DNA of 64,000 nt from Celerinatantimonas yamalensis (GCF_046054155.1 NZ_JBEQCT010000002.1:62001-126000); one strand, 5' to 3'; counted from the stretch's first letter, positions 17,413 through 26,878 are shown. Made by a program: numbers and translations. Notes: generated from the sequence alone by a model not told the origin.

Positions 17413-19235
17413 GCTGCCTGTGCGGCAGTGAACTCATCTTCACCAGACAAGGTGATTTTTCCGTTTTTCTAAGCGGCCTGTGCGGCAGTGAACGTTAATT
17501 TTAGTGATAATAACGTGATGTTGAATTTCTAAGCTGCCTGTGCGGCAGTGAACGTTCGATCTACTGCGATGCTCGGAAAATACATTTTCTAAGCTGCCTG
17601 TGCGGCAGTGAACGCTCGTTGCGGTCACATATTTTTGGCCCAGGCTTTCTAAGCTGCCTGTGCGGCAGTGAACTGAATCCAACTGGACGACCAAAGGTGT
17701 TGGTATTTCTAAGCTGCCTGTGCGGCAGTGAACATAATGTAAAATACTGGATGAATGGTGTTGTATTTCTAAGCTGCCTGTGCGGCAGTGAACTCTACAG
17801 TGCGAACACTTATGCACATAATCTCTTTCTAAGCTGCCTGTGCGGCAGTGAACACATGGAACCCAGAATTAGATGGAAGCACAACTTTCTAAGCTGCCTG
17901 TGCGGCAGTGAACCCTTTATATTAGATAGATCCGGATTTTTTAATTTTCTAAGCTGCCTGTGCGGCAGTGAACAATTCGCGTTCTTCGCTCTTTAGCGGC
18001 TCTGGTTTCTAAGCTGCCTGTGCGGCAGTGAACACGTCATTCCGTCTTTCTTTAGCAGCGTAGCCTTTCTAAGCTGCCTGTGCGGCAGTGAACGGTTAAA
18101 GGGGCGCTGGGAACGGTGAAATCATTTTCTAAGCTGCCTGTGCGGCAGTGAACCGTTGATGGTATTTGCACAGGGGCTTCATAATTTTCTAAGCTGCCTG
18201 TGCGGCAGTGAACGATAGGCGCCGACCAGGAAAAATCCCATCATATTTTCTAAGCTGCCTGTGCGGCAGTGAACATTCAAGTGAGTGAATTCATTGCGAT
18301 TGGTGATTTCTAAGCTGCCTGTGCGGCAGTGAACTGCATCTAAGCGCTCACGTGATTCTTTTAAGTTTTCTAAGCTGCCTGTGCGGCAGTGAACAATATT
18401 GAAATGATGAAAAATTGGATACCAGACTTTCTAAGCTGCCTGTGCGGCAGTGAACCATATTTATGTCGTCTAGTGTAATAACTGAGTTTTCTAAGCTGCC
18501 TGTGCGGCAGTGAACTTGCTGTTTTGCCTGCATTTCGGATGCTACCATTTCTAAGCTGCCTGTGCGGCAGTGAACCTGTCCAAAAATCCTTATTATTTAA
18601 TTCTAACTTTCTAAGCTGCCTGTGCGGCAGTGAACATTACCCATGGCTAATGATTGGCGCGCAGCTTTTTCTAAGCTGCCTGTGCGGCAGTGAACACTGA
18701 TAATGGTCTTTACATTGAGCGATTGCATTTCTAAGCTGCCTGTGCGGCAGTGAACAAGGTTTTATGTCTGGCTCGTCAGGGGGAACTTTTCTAAGCTGCC
18801 TGTGCGGCAGTGAACAAACTCAAAGAAAAACGTAGTTCTTTTGGATATTTCTAAGCTGCCTGTGCGGCAGTGAACCGCCTCGGCCAGTCGCTGAAATTTC
18901 ACTAGCTTTTCTAAGCTGCCTGTGCGGCAGTGAACTGTTTAACTCTTACAGCGAAATAAGCCCGAGCTTTCTAAGCTGCCTGTGCGGCAGTGAACATAAA
19001 AGCTTGTCAATGTTGATACTAGCTCGTTTTCTAAGCTGCCTGTGCGGCAGTGAACACGTTTGCTAACCAGCGATCGCAGAGCGGGACTTTCTAAGCTGCC
19101 TGTGCGGCAGTGAACCGTTTATATCGCTTAAAGTCAACTCGTTTATCTTTCTAAGCTGCCTGTGCGGCAGTGAACTAAAGAAACGGCTATCCGTTTGTCC
19201 GCTGGACTTTCTAAGCTGCCTGTGCGGCAGTGAAC
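17406..19235 (-). CRISPR. Type I-F CRISPR array, 31 repeats and 30 spacers
   Basis: Repeats are 28 nt and on the minus strand run from GTTCACTGCCGCACAGG to GCAGCTTAGAAA, the type I-F (Csy) repeat with its 5-bp palindromic stem (CTGCC/GGCAG). Spacers are 32 nt except two of 33 nt (18214-18246 and 18395-18427). The repeat beside the leader (19208-19235) is the consensus. The second repeat from the far end (17466-17493) has one substitution, and the last (17406-17433) has lost its 6 outermost bases to the IS fragment. Orientation (leader at high coordinates) follows from the repeat, the leader motifs and this decay at the trailer. No cas gene lies within the window, so the array needs Cas proteins in trans or is a relic. 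Confidence 0.98.
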
Positions 19236-19340
19236 TAGAGCTTCTCAGCTAAAAAATAAGTTACAACAAGCTGTTAGCTAAAAAAGGCTTTTTTACCCTT
19301 TTTTTGAGTCCACTTGTAACTTATTGATTTTTATAGCCTG
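19236..19340 (-). promoter_or_regulatory. CRISPR leader with IHF site
   Basis: The A/T-rich stretch beside the first repeat has type I-F leader features. On the minus strand AATCAATAAGTTA (19317-19329) fits the IHF consensus WATCAANNNNTTR at every position, and it lies 82 nt from the first repeat. GGGTAAAAAAGCC and TAACTTATTTTTTAGC follow. IHF bending of the leader is known to direct spacer integration in type I systems. Confidence 0.8.
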
Positions 19341-19503
19341 ATTTTTAAAGAATATTTTTTGGTTAAACTAAGGCCATTCGACAAGCATGAATATCAATCA
19401 TCGAAACCATCGTGCACGGTTGTCATGACGATCATATGTCTCGGAGTCAGACACTAATATCTAGTACCAATATGTGCATAGATTATCGGTTTATCATTTT
19501 GTA

Positions 19504-19746
19504 TCAGGGACATTTGCGTTTTGTCTGCTCGATAATCAATGCACGCTCTTTTAAAACGAGTATAAACAAAATAGTAAACATGAATACACTCATGCCGCCA
19601 GCGGACCACCATAAGATTGCTGGTAGGCCGAAGATGCACTGCACAAGAATAATCCCAGCGGCAGGCCCAATTAAAAAAAGCGCCATTGCTCGTAGTCGCC
19701 ATATGGCTTGCACACTAGGCGATGATAATTTTAAGGAGGCCTTCAT
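19504..19746 (-). CDS. Small two-helix membrane protein of the cyd operon
   Basis: This 80-residue protein has two likely membrane helices (AMALFLIGPAAGIILVQCIF and AILWWSAGG...FMFTILFILVL) and a charged tail. I do not recognise the family. It starts 19 nt after the cydB stop, so it is probably the last gene of the oxidase operon. In E. coli that place is taken by CydX (37 residues) and YbgE, which it does not resemble in length or motif. The ATG at 19744-19746 has AAGGAGG at ideal distance, but both lie in a strong hairpin. It may be an oxidase accessory subunit; this is inference from position. Confidence 0.65.
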   Translation of the reverse strand: MKASLKLSSPSVQAIWRLRAMALFLIGPAAGIILVQCIFGLPAILWWSAGGMSVFMFTILFILVLKERALIIEQTKRKCP

Positions 19747-19760
19747 CAAGGCCTCCTTAA
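19731..19760 (-). promoter_or_regulatory. Hairpin enclosing the SD and start codon of the small cyd gene
   Basis: TTAAGGAGGCCTT and AAGGCCTCCTTAA form a perfect 13-bp stem with a 4-nt loop. In the minus-strand RNA the Shine-Dalgarno AAGGAGG is in the 5' arm and the loop reads GAUG, carrying the AUG start. The structure should block initiation unless it is opened, for example by ribosomes finishing cydB 19 nt upstream. No U-tract follows, so it is not a standard terminator. Confidence 0.75.
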
Positions 19761-19765
19761 TTACG

Positions 19766-20818
19766 CTAGGCGTGGCTATCATAACCTGCCAACTTACTCA
19801 GTCGAGCACGGAAAACCCATGCCTGATAGAAGTTGTAGAAAAGCATGACAGGTACAAAACCAAGCATGGTATAAGTAAAAGCACCTGATGAGTTTGAAGG
19901 ATTAGCCGCATCAAATATCGTCATGGTATCAGGGACAAACCAAGGGAAGATCGTCACCATCATGATGGCAAAATTAATAAACACTATCACTGCAAGCCAC
20001 AGCATGGCACTCACATCTCGCCTTTGATGTGATGCATGACGCATTGCCCATGTGGCGTACAGAACTACAGCACCAGCAAGTACAAAAGCCCACCAATAGG
20101 GTCCAATCCACTTACTTCTGGCCCATGGAAACTGAATAAATGTCCAGATAACGGTACTGAGAATGGCCAGCAATGCCAAATAAAACATAAAATTGGTCCA
20201 TTTCAATGCCTTATGGTAAATATCACTTTCCCGATCAAAACGAGCTCGAAGATAGACGCCCCCTGCCAACGATGCGGCAATTGTTGCGGTCACCCCAGTC
20301 CAAAAACTAAATGGGGTAAGAAATGCTAAATAGCTACCTGAAAAGGTCGGCACCTCTGCTTGCGACATGGGAAAACCTTGAAGAAATGCCCCTAAAGAGA
20401 CACCGGCAAAAAACGCCACCATCAGGCTACCGATGCCAAATCCCCAATCCCAATAAACTCGACTGCGTTTTGAGTAGTGATGAAATTCTAAAGACACGGC
20501 CCGCATAATGATCCCCCACAATACAAACATCAGAGGAATCATTAAATAGTGGAACAGTGAACCATAGGCCATGGGAAAAGTTCCAAAAAGTGCCCCACCG
20601 ACCACCACAAGCCAAGTTTCATTTGCATCCCAAGTGCCTGCCATGGAAGCCATGATGGAACCTTTTTCTTCACTATCTGAGTGAAATAAAGAATAAATGC
20701 CGGCCCCTAGATCAGAACCATCAAGAATGATGTAAATCACGACAAATAAGCCAATTAAAATCCACCAAACAAGCGTGATCCACTGGTAGCTGTGTGTAAT
20801 GTTCATAATATGTTGCAT
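19766..20818 (-). CDS. cydB: Cytochrome bd-type quinol oxidase subunit II
   Basis: This integral membrane protein of about 350 residues has the CydB fold. The N-terminus shows the conserved VIYIILDGSDLGAG and MAGTWDANETWLVVVGGALFGTFPMAY motifs. Further helices and the C-terminal PNSSGAFTYTMLGFVPVMLFYNFYQAW follow. CydB pairs with CydA to form the heme b/d oxidase core that reduces O2 using quinol. It follows cydA by about 23 nt. I prefer the ATG at 20816-20818 after AGAGAA; a GTG two codons earlier is possible. Confidence 0.93.
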   Translation of the reverse strand: MQHIMNITHSYQWITLVWWILIGLFVVIYIILDGSDLGAGIYSLFHSDSEEKGSIMASMAGTWDANETWLVVVGGALFGTFPMAYGSLFHYLMIPLMFVLWGIIMRAVSLEFHHYSKRSRVYWDWGFGIGSLMVAFFAGVSLGAFLQGFPMSQAEVPTFSGSYLAFLTPFSFWTGVTATIAASLAGGVYLRARFDRESDIYHKALKWTNFMFYLALLAILSTVIWTFIQFPWARSKWIGPYWWAFVLAGAVVLYATWAMRHASHQRRDVSAMLWLAVIVFINFAIMMVTIFPWFVPDTMTIFDAANPSNSSGAFTYTMLGFVPVMLFYNFYQAWVFRARLSKLAGYDSHA

Positions 20819-20841
20819 ATTCACATTCTCTTTTATGTCGA

Positions 20842-22293
20842 TTAGACGGTAGGCCGTACAAACAAAGGTTTTCCTTCAGCGACTTCTTCGTTGGGCATAT
20901 CGCCCAAATGCATGGCCTCTGGCGTGACACCATGGATAACATCTGTTTTCATATCAGGGCCTTTACGGATCACTTTGGAAAAAAAGTACCAAGCCCCAAA
21001 CCAGACAAGCAGATCAAAGAACATAAAACCAATAAACCAAATAATCTCTGCCGTAATACTCATCTGACTCACCCCTTCCGAGGTTCGCATCAAGCCATGG
21101 ATAATCCAAGGTTGGCGTGCAACTTCACGCGTCCACCACCCTGTCCAAATAGCAAGATAAGGCAACGTAGAACTCAAGATGACCGCGCGCAGAAACCAAT
21201 GATGCTGCTGTAGTCTTGTCGCTGTGAACTGTCCCCGCATGCGTAAATAGAGTGCCCAAAAAGCCACTAACATCAGTGCCATTCCAGCCATCACCATGAT
21301 ACGAAAAGAGTAGAATGGGATCAAAACGGGAGGACGATCTGATTTCTTAAATTGATCCAGACCAGTCACGGTGCTCACCCATTGATGATCTTCAAGTAGA
21401 CTGAGAACATGAGGAATCGCAATTTGAAAGTCGTTTGTTCCCTTCGCTTCATTCGGCCAAGCAATCAGGTTCCAGCTAGTATTGGGGCTACCATCAGCAT
21501 TATAAGTATGCCAATGCCCTTCCATTGAGGCTAATGCTGCGGGATCATGTTTAGCGACGGATTGCCCTAGCGCATCCCCCATATAAACCTGCAAAGGCGC
21601 GACAATAACCAATGCCATAAGCGAGGTGGTCAACGTGCGAAGAAACAGTTTAGGGTAGCGATTTTTATAAATCATCCAAGCTGAAACACTTGCCACAAAG
21701 AACAGTCCAATTTCAAAACATGCGATGAGCATATGAGGAAATGCGGTCAAAAAATTGGGATTAAAAATGGCATCTGTCCAGCTATCAACTAAAAACAATC
21801 CTTTTTCAATGTGAACACCTGTTGGCGTTTGCATCCAGGAATTAGCATCCAAAATCCACATAGCAGACAACATTGAAGAAAACGTCACATTAAAAGTGGC
21901 GAAAAGATGCATTTTCTTGCTGATTTTACCCCACCCAAAAATCATCAGACCAATAAAACCCGCTTCATACATAAAAGCGGTAATCGTTTCGTAACCGAGA
22001 ATATTGCCAAAAAATGGCCCTGCGGCTTGAGAAAAAGGACCAAAGAGAATGCCAAAAGACATTTCCATTGTGATCCCGGTGGCTACGCCAGCTCCAAAGT
22101 TAATGATGAATAGCTTTTCAAAAAAACGTGTCAATCGATACCATTCGTCATTATTTGTCTTGAGCCAACGCCATTCACTAAAAAATAAAAAAGCGGCCAG
22201 ACCAATGGTCAATGGGGGATAGATAATATGCATCGTCGTGATCCACCCAAAATCTAGTCTAGCAAGGCCGGTCATGAGTGAGGGGTCTGTCAT
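20842..22293 (-). CDS. cydA: Cytochrome bd-type quinol oxidase subunit I, short Q-loop form
   Basis: This 483-residue subunit carries hemes b558, b595 and d. The N-terminal MHIIYPPLTIGLA supplies a heme-ligand His, and the segment FSFGILFGPF... is replaced here by MEMSFGILFGPFSQ. YSFRIMVMAGM holds the b558 Met ligand region. The motif normally written GRQPW is ARQPWIIHG here. With 483 residues against about 522 in E. coli, the quinol-binding loop is the short type seen in CioA-like oxidases, which include cyanide-insensitive members. Start ATG follows GGAG. It heads cydAB, 208 nt downstream of cydC. Confidence 0.92.
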   Translation of the reverse strand: MTDPSLMTGLARLDFGWITTMHIIYPPLTIGLAAFLFFSEWRWLKTNNDEWYRLTRFFEKLFIINFGAGVATGITMEMSFGILFGPFSQAAGPFFGNILGYETITAFMYEAGFIGLMIFGWGKISKKMHLFATFNVTFSSMLSAMWILDANSWMQTPTGVHIEKGLFLVDSWTDAIFNPNFLTAFPHMLIACFEIGLFFVASVSAWMIYKNRYPKLFLRTLTTSLMALVIVAPLQVYMGDALGQSVAKHDPAALASMEGHWHTYNADGSPNTSWNLIAWPNEAKGTNDFQIAIPHVLSLLEDHQWVSTVTGLDQFKKSDRPPVLIPFYSFRIMVMAGMALMLVAFWALYLRMRGQFTATRLQQHHWFLRAVILSSTLPYLAIWTGWWTREVARQPWIIHGLMRTSEGVSQMSITAEIIWFIGFMFFDLLVWFGAWYFFSKVIRKGPDMKTDVIHGVTPEAMHLGDMPNEEVAEGKPLFVRPTV

Positions 22294-22501
22294 TCTGTTT
22301 CTCCAGACGGTTGAAATTTAAGGACTGTCATGAGGCAGTTTGTGTAAGGATGCATTGGTATTTTTAGGACCAGAGCAGTTTTTTCTCTACAATTTGTTAA
22401 TATTATGACGTTCTTATGATGCTTATTCAATCCATGTTTAGCTTTTACTAATGTAAAGCCGCGGGTTCGCTTATCTCATTCATCTGCAAACTTATCGAAA
22501 T

Positions 22502-24178
22502 TTAAGGGACAATACACCCTTCATCCATCATCAAGCTGTGATCGACGAGTGTCAGCAACTGTGGACGGTGAGTGATGATGATTGCAGTTCGTCCCTGCAA
22601 TAGCCTCGCTAATGCTTGAATGACTTGTTGTTCTGTACCAGCATCCAGCCCTTCTGTGGGCTCATCCAAAATGACAATAGGCGCATCCTTAAGGAGTGCC
22701 CTAGCAATGCCAATGCGTCGAATTTGCCCGCCTGACAAACGAGTCGCCGCTTCCCCTACCTCGGTATCAAACCCCTCTGGCAACGCCAGAATATCATCGA
22801 GAATAGCCGCTGCACGGCAGGCCTCGAGTAACTCCTCAGATGTTGCATTAGGTTTGGCGAGATATAAATTAGCCGCCAGCGTGGTATTAAATAGGTGAAC
22901 CTGCTGGGAAACGACTGCACAGAGTTTGCGGACCGTGTCGCCACTTAAATCCTCTAGGCCCGTTCCGCCGATGGCAATTTGTCCGCTATCGGCCGTCCAA
23001 AATTTGAGTAATAGCTGCGTCAAACTGGTTTTTCCAGAACCACTGGCTCCCCGAATAGCCAGTTTTTGTCCTTGTTTCAAGTGAAAGCTGATGTCGCGAA
23101 GAGCGGGTTGCTTATTTTTCGGATAGGCGAAACATACCGAATCAAATCGTATGTCAAACTGTTGTGGCGCAGCACAAGGATGAATCGGATCAGTAACAGC
23201 GGGATCGGCATCAACCAAATCCAGAATGCGACGCGCGGCCCCCCATGTTTCACCTAATGCACGAAAAGCGATGGGCAACGTAGCGACTGCCTCAAAGCTG
23301 GCCATGCCAAAAAAAGCCAACATGACGAGTTCTGGCCCATCGAGTTGGCCACTTTGTAGCAAATAAATGGCAATCACAATCATCACCAGCCAAGTTAATT
23401 GACTAAAAAGCCCCGTTAACGCGGCACTGCTTGCATCGATGCGGTTTTGTTGCCTTTGAGGGACAACCAGTGCTTTGTTTTCATCTTGAATGATCGCCAT
23501 TCGTTGTTGTGGGTCACCATAGAGCGTTATTTCAGCCAAACCTCGTACAGTTTCACTGGTTCGTTGGCGCAAAACCGCTCTAGCTTCGACAATTTGCTGA
23601 CCACTGTTCATCCCCAAATACAGAGCCGCCCAAGGCAAAACGAGGCCAACCATCAGCAACCCGACTAGGTTCGTCAAGGCGATCGCCGGGCTCCAAAACA
23701 AAAGAAACATGATCATCAAAAAACTAGCAAGCAATGCTGCTAAAGTGGGGGTAAATAGCCGCAAATAGGCATTTTCTAGACTATCAATGTCTGCACTAAT
23801 TCGGCTTAACAAATCCCCCCCTTGATAATTCTGAAGCCGCGCCGGTGCTAAAGGCTCTAATCGTTCAAAAAACCATTGGCGTAACCCAGCAAGTAGTCGA
23901 AAAGTCGCTTCATGGGTAATCAATCGTTCAAGATATCTGCCAACAGTTCGCAAAATTGCTAAACCACGAATCGCTGCGGCTGGGGTGAAATAATTGATAG
24001 CCGCGGCGCTCAGGCCACTGATGGCCATAGCTGTTATAAACCAGCCAGACACTGCAAGCAATGCTACATTAGCGAGAATAACCGTAGTGGCGAGTAAAAC
24101 CCCTGCCATCATCCAACCCAAATAGGGTCGACTGATCGTAAATAGCCAACGGAGTTCTCTATTTTTTTTGCACTTCAT
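22502..24178 (-). CDS. cydC: Cytochrome bd biogenesis ABC transporter, CydC subunit
   Basis: This half-transporter of about 558 residues has an N-terminal six-helix domain, with the conserved AVSGWFITAMAISGL and GRYLERLITHEATFRLLAGLR typical of CydC. The C-terminal ATPase has Walker A GASGSGKT, signature RLSGGQIRRIGIARAL and Walker B APIVILDEPTEGLD. With CydD it exports glutathione/cysteine or otherwise supports heme insertion needed for cytochrome bd assembly. The ATG at 24176-24178 overlaps the cydD stop (ATGA), showing coupling. Confidence 0.93.
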   Translation of the reverse strand: MKCKKNRELRWLFTISRPYLGWMMAGVLLATTVILANVALLAVSGWFITAMAISGLSAAAINYFTPAAAIRGLAILRTVGRYLERLITHEATFRLLAGLRQWFFERLEPLAPARLQNYQGGDLLSRISADIDSLENAYLRLFTPTLAALLASFLMIMFLLFWSPAIALTNLVGLLMVGLVLPWAALYLGMNSGQQIVEARAVLRQRTSETVRGLAEITLYGDPQQRMAIIQDENKALVVPQRQQNRIDASSAALTGLFSQLTWLVMIVIAIYLLQSGQLDGPELVMLAFFGMASFEAVATLPIAFRALGETWGAARRILDLVDADPAVTDPIHPCAAPQQFDIRFDSVCFAYPKNKQPALRDISFHLKQGQKLAIRGASGSGKTSLTQLLLKFWTADSGQIAIGGTGLEDLSGDTVRKLCAVVSQQVHLFNTTLAANLYLAKPNATSEELLEACRAAAILDDILALPEGFDTEVGEAATRLSGGQIRRIGIARALLKDAPIVILDEPTEGLDAGTEQQVIQALARLLQGRTAIIITHRPQLLTLVDHSLMMDEGCIVP

Positions 24179-25947
24179 AGCCCAGCCCCGCAATACTCAT
24201 GATAGCGTTGTGCGTAAGCTCCGTTTAAAGACATTAAGGCGTCAGGGGAGCCCTGCTCGATGATCTTTCCACCCTCAAGCACCACAATTTGATCACTCTG
24301 CTCAATCGTGGTCAATCGATGTGCAATGGTTAGCAGAGTTCGGCCAACCGAAAGTCTGGCAATTGCATCGGTAATCAACCGTTCACTATGAGGATCTAAA
24401 CTGGCGGAGGGTTCATCAAGAAGTACGACGGGGGCATTCTTGTAAAAAGCACGTGCCAAGGCAATCCGTTGAATTTCGCCACCAGAAAGCCCTTGCCCTC
24501 GGTCACCGACAACCGTCTGAACCCCGTGTGGCAAACGATCAATAAAATCCAATGCGTGTGCATCTTTTATCGCTTGGTGTAGTGCCTCATCATGACCCTG
24601 CACGCGAGGCGATAAGGCAATATTTTCTTCAATGGTGCCATGAAACAAAGTCGGGTTCTGGGGTAGCCATGACACATGCTGATACCAACTATTAGGAGAT
24701 ATCTGTGTCAAAGGTTTTGTGTTAATCATAATATCCCCCTGCGTAGGGCTCAAAAAACCCAGCAGCAATTGTCCCAATGTTGACTTTCCCGCACCGCTAA
24801 CACCAATAATGGCCGTGCGACTGCCGGCTGGTAGATTAAGGCTCACGCCGCAAATGACGGGATCTCGCTGGGGATACGCAAAAACAAGATCAGAAAAGGT
24901 AATGTTCGGTGCCTGTTTTAGGCACAGTTCAACCTCACCATGATGCGCAGAAGGAACTGGAGTGTTAAGTAATTCGATAATGGGCTCGACAGCACCAAGT
25001 GCATCCATTCGGGCGTGAAACTGAGTTCCCATACTGCGCAGAGGCAGGTAAAATTCTGGGGCAAGTAACAGTACAAAAATGCCATTAAGGTAATGGATAT
25101 CAGCATACATTAACCGAAAACCAACATACACAGCCACCATAGCAATACTAATGGCCGCGAAAAACTCCAATACCATCGAAGAAAGAAAAGCGACACGCAA
25201 TACTTTCATAGTTTGCAAGCGATAATCTTCTGCGATTTGGCCGATAAAACGGGCTTCTCTTTGGGCCGCATTAAATAATTTAAGTGTGGTCAGTCCCTCA
25301 ATCATGTCAAAAAAGTGTGCTCCCATCCGCGTCAGGCTACGCCATTGGCTCCGATTAAGCTTTTCTGTTTGACTACCGATTATGATCATAAACACCGGCA
25401 ACAACGGAGCAGTAATGGCCAAAATCAGCCCTGATACCCAGTCAAATGGAAAAACAAAAACCAAAATAGCCACAGGAATAATGATGGCTAATTGCCTTTG
25501 CGGCAGATATAAGCTGAAATACTTTTCAAGTGCTTCCACGCCATCCACCAGCTCGGTTGCTCGCGCACCAGAGCGTTGCTCTCGGCTCCAGGCGGGACCT
25601 AATTTATTAATATGATTAAATAGGCGGGCTCTTAACTCAGTGCGCAATCGAGCTGCAGCTTCAAAGGTAAATCGTTGGCTCGCGTAATTGAGGATAGCTC
25701 GCACAATAAATACCCCCACCATACTGGCCAAATACCCCCAGACAGTCACAATAGACTTGTGTTCGATGGCCGTCGCATTTAGTACCTGTGCCAGCATCCA
25801 GCATTGAGCAATTAAAAAGAAGCCATTAAAACTACCGAGAATAATGGCAATATTAAGCGGTTTTTTAACCGTTTTAGCTTGGTTTTTGAGCCAACGATCT
25901 AATTCAAGAGTTTGCTCTTTATCTTGTAAGGGGACGGGGTTAGCCAT
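24175..25947 (-). CDS. cydD: Cytochrome bd biogenesis ABC transporter, CydD subunit
   Basis: This 590-residue half-transporter has a membrane domain with REQRSGARATELVDGVEALEKYFSLYLPQ and GSQTEKLNRSQWRSLTRMGAHFFDMIEGLTTLKLFNA, hallmarks of CydD. The ATPase has Walker A GVSGAGKST, signature GLSGGEIQRIALARA and Walker B APVVLLDEPSASLD. It is the first gene of a cydD-cydC-cydA-cydB series on the minus strand, so transporter and oxidase are co-located, unlike E. coli where cydDC is separate. Confidence 0.93.
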   Translation of the reverse strand: MANPVPLQDKEQTLELDRWLKNQAKTVKKPLNIAIILGSFNGFFLIAQCWMLAQVLNATAIEHKSIVTVWGYLASMVGVFIVRAILNYASQRFTFEAAARLRTELRARLFNHINKLGPAWSREQRSGARATELVDGVEALEKYFSLYLPQRQLAIIIPVAILVFVFPFDWVSGLILAITAPLLPVFMIIIGSQTEKLNRSQWRSLTRMGAHFFDMIEGLTTLKLFNAAQREARFIGQIAEDYRLQTMKVLRVAFLSSMVLEFFAAISIAMVAVYVGFRLMYADIHYLNGIFVLLLAPEFYLPLRSMGTQFHARMDALGAVEPIIELLNTPVPSAHHGEVELCLKQAPNITFSDLVFAYPQRDPVICGVSLNLPAGSRTAIIGVSGAGKSTLGQLLLGFLSPTQGDIMINTKPLTQISPNSWYQHVSWLPQNPTLFHGTIEENIALSPRVQGHDEALHQAIKDAHALDFIDRLPHGVQTVVGDRGQGLSGGEIQRIALARAFYKNAPVVLLDEPSASLDPHSERLITDAIARLSVGRTLLTIAHRLTTIEQSDQIVVLEGGKIIEQGSPDALMSLNGAYAQRYHEYCGAGL

Positions 25948-26284
25948 GCATTCATGCTCTTAATATGTTCAAATTTCTAAGACACTGTATTGTGTAGACA
26001 ACTCTAAAATACTCCAATTGCATTCAAGAATCACAAACATATAGATAAAAAACATCTAATGGCGACTGGAGTAAGCTCAGTCAATTTAAGTGTCTAGTCT
26101 GATATGAGTGGTGCATTGGCGGCCGCGCGAATGAGTAGATCCGCCGTGGCCGCAAGCTCGAAGCGTCGATTAAATATGTTGTTGAACTCAGTTAAGTCAT
26201 AGGATAGATGTTTCAAACAAATAGCATGGTCAGTCCCATGTATTGCTGTTGTCAGATTAATTTCACAGATGGACATGGTTTTCT
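25948..26284. other. Region upstream of cydD, no confident gene
   Basis: This stretch should contain the cydD promoter. A 60-codon minus-strand frame at 26094-26276 (containing YDLTEFNN and FNRRFELAATADLLIRAAANAPLISD) reads like protein sequence. It has no recognised family or clear ribosome site, and could be another decayed transposon fragment. Confidence 0.4.
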
Positions 26285-26480
26285 ATGCATCCCTTAGAAA
26301 GGATTGATCGATGTGATAGCGTCAAATTCTAATTTGGATGGGATGTGTCAGTGCTCAGAGGCCTTCAATATACCCGTTCAAAGTGGCTTGAATAAATTAT
26401 TCTCCTTAGCAAAACCACCCTTAATTTTGGTTAACTTTCTGAATGAGCGTGCAACTGCTTCAACAGCATTCGTGGTGTAA
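26285..26480 (-). pseudogene. IS256-family transposase C-terminal remnant
   Basis: Minus-strand translation gives AIYTTNAVEAVARSFRKLTKIKGGF...NLFKPL, stop, TGILKASEH, stop. A frameshifted THPIQ and NLTLS follow. This tracks the conserved C-terminus of IS256 (mutator-type) transposases, with stops replacing a Tyr codon and two Trp codons. The catalytic DDE core is absent, so it is a dead remnant. Confidence 0.75.
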
Positions 26481-26878
26481 ATTGCGGTGCTGATCAGTGA
26501 ATAGGAATCCACACCACGCAACTGCATGATAAATAACAAGCACTCACTGGTATATAACAAATCATTGCAGATTTTATCAACGATTCGTACAATGCAAAAT
26601 TAGCGATGATATGCAATGCTTGGCCCAAATGACTGAGCACTGTAGAGAACAATCTGACCAGTTCGAGTCTCATCACAAAACGGTTTTTAGCCATGTTAGC
26701 AACCATTTTGAAGCCCCAGATGAAAGGGGCAACATGACACGTATAACAGGTGGAAATTAAAGTCATGATGGTGTTTTCTCACTCAAACCCCAAATTAGCC
26801 CTCAGATATAGCGAGCACACTTCTTGCTGTTATTGGCCAACTGGCTACTGAGTTGGACAACCTGTATGGAGTATCGGA
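26481..26878. other. Gene-poor stretch before the GNAT gene
   Basis: No supportable gene. It may hold further decayed parts of the IS256 remnant, but I could not align the translation to the transposase with confidence. The last 50 nt should include the GNAT gene's promoter. Confidence 0.4.

Noticed and set aside
17440..17996. Open frames on both strands with repeated CRTGSLE or LSCLCGSE units
   Set aside because: They are translations of CRISPR repeats and spacers, not a repeat protein.
26494..26766. 90-codon minus-strand frame rich in Cys/Leu/Ile
   Set aside because: Does not align with the adjacent IS256 remnant or any family I know; probably noise or decayed DNA.
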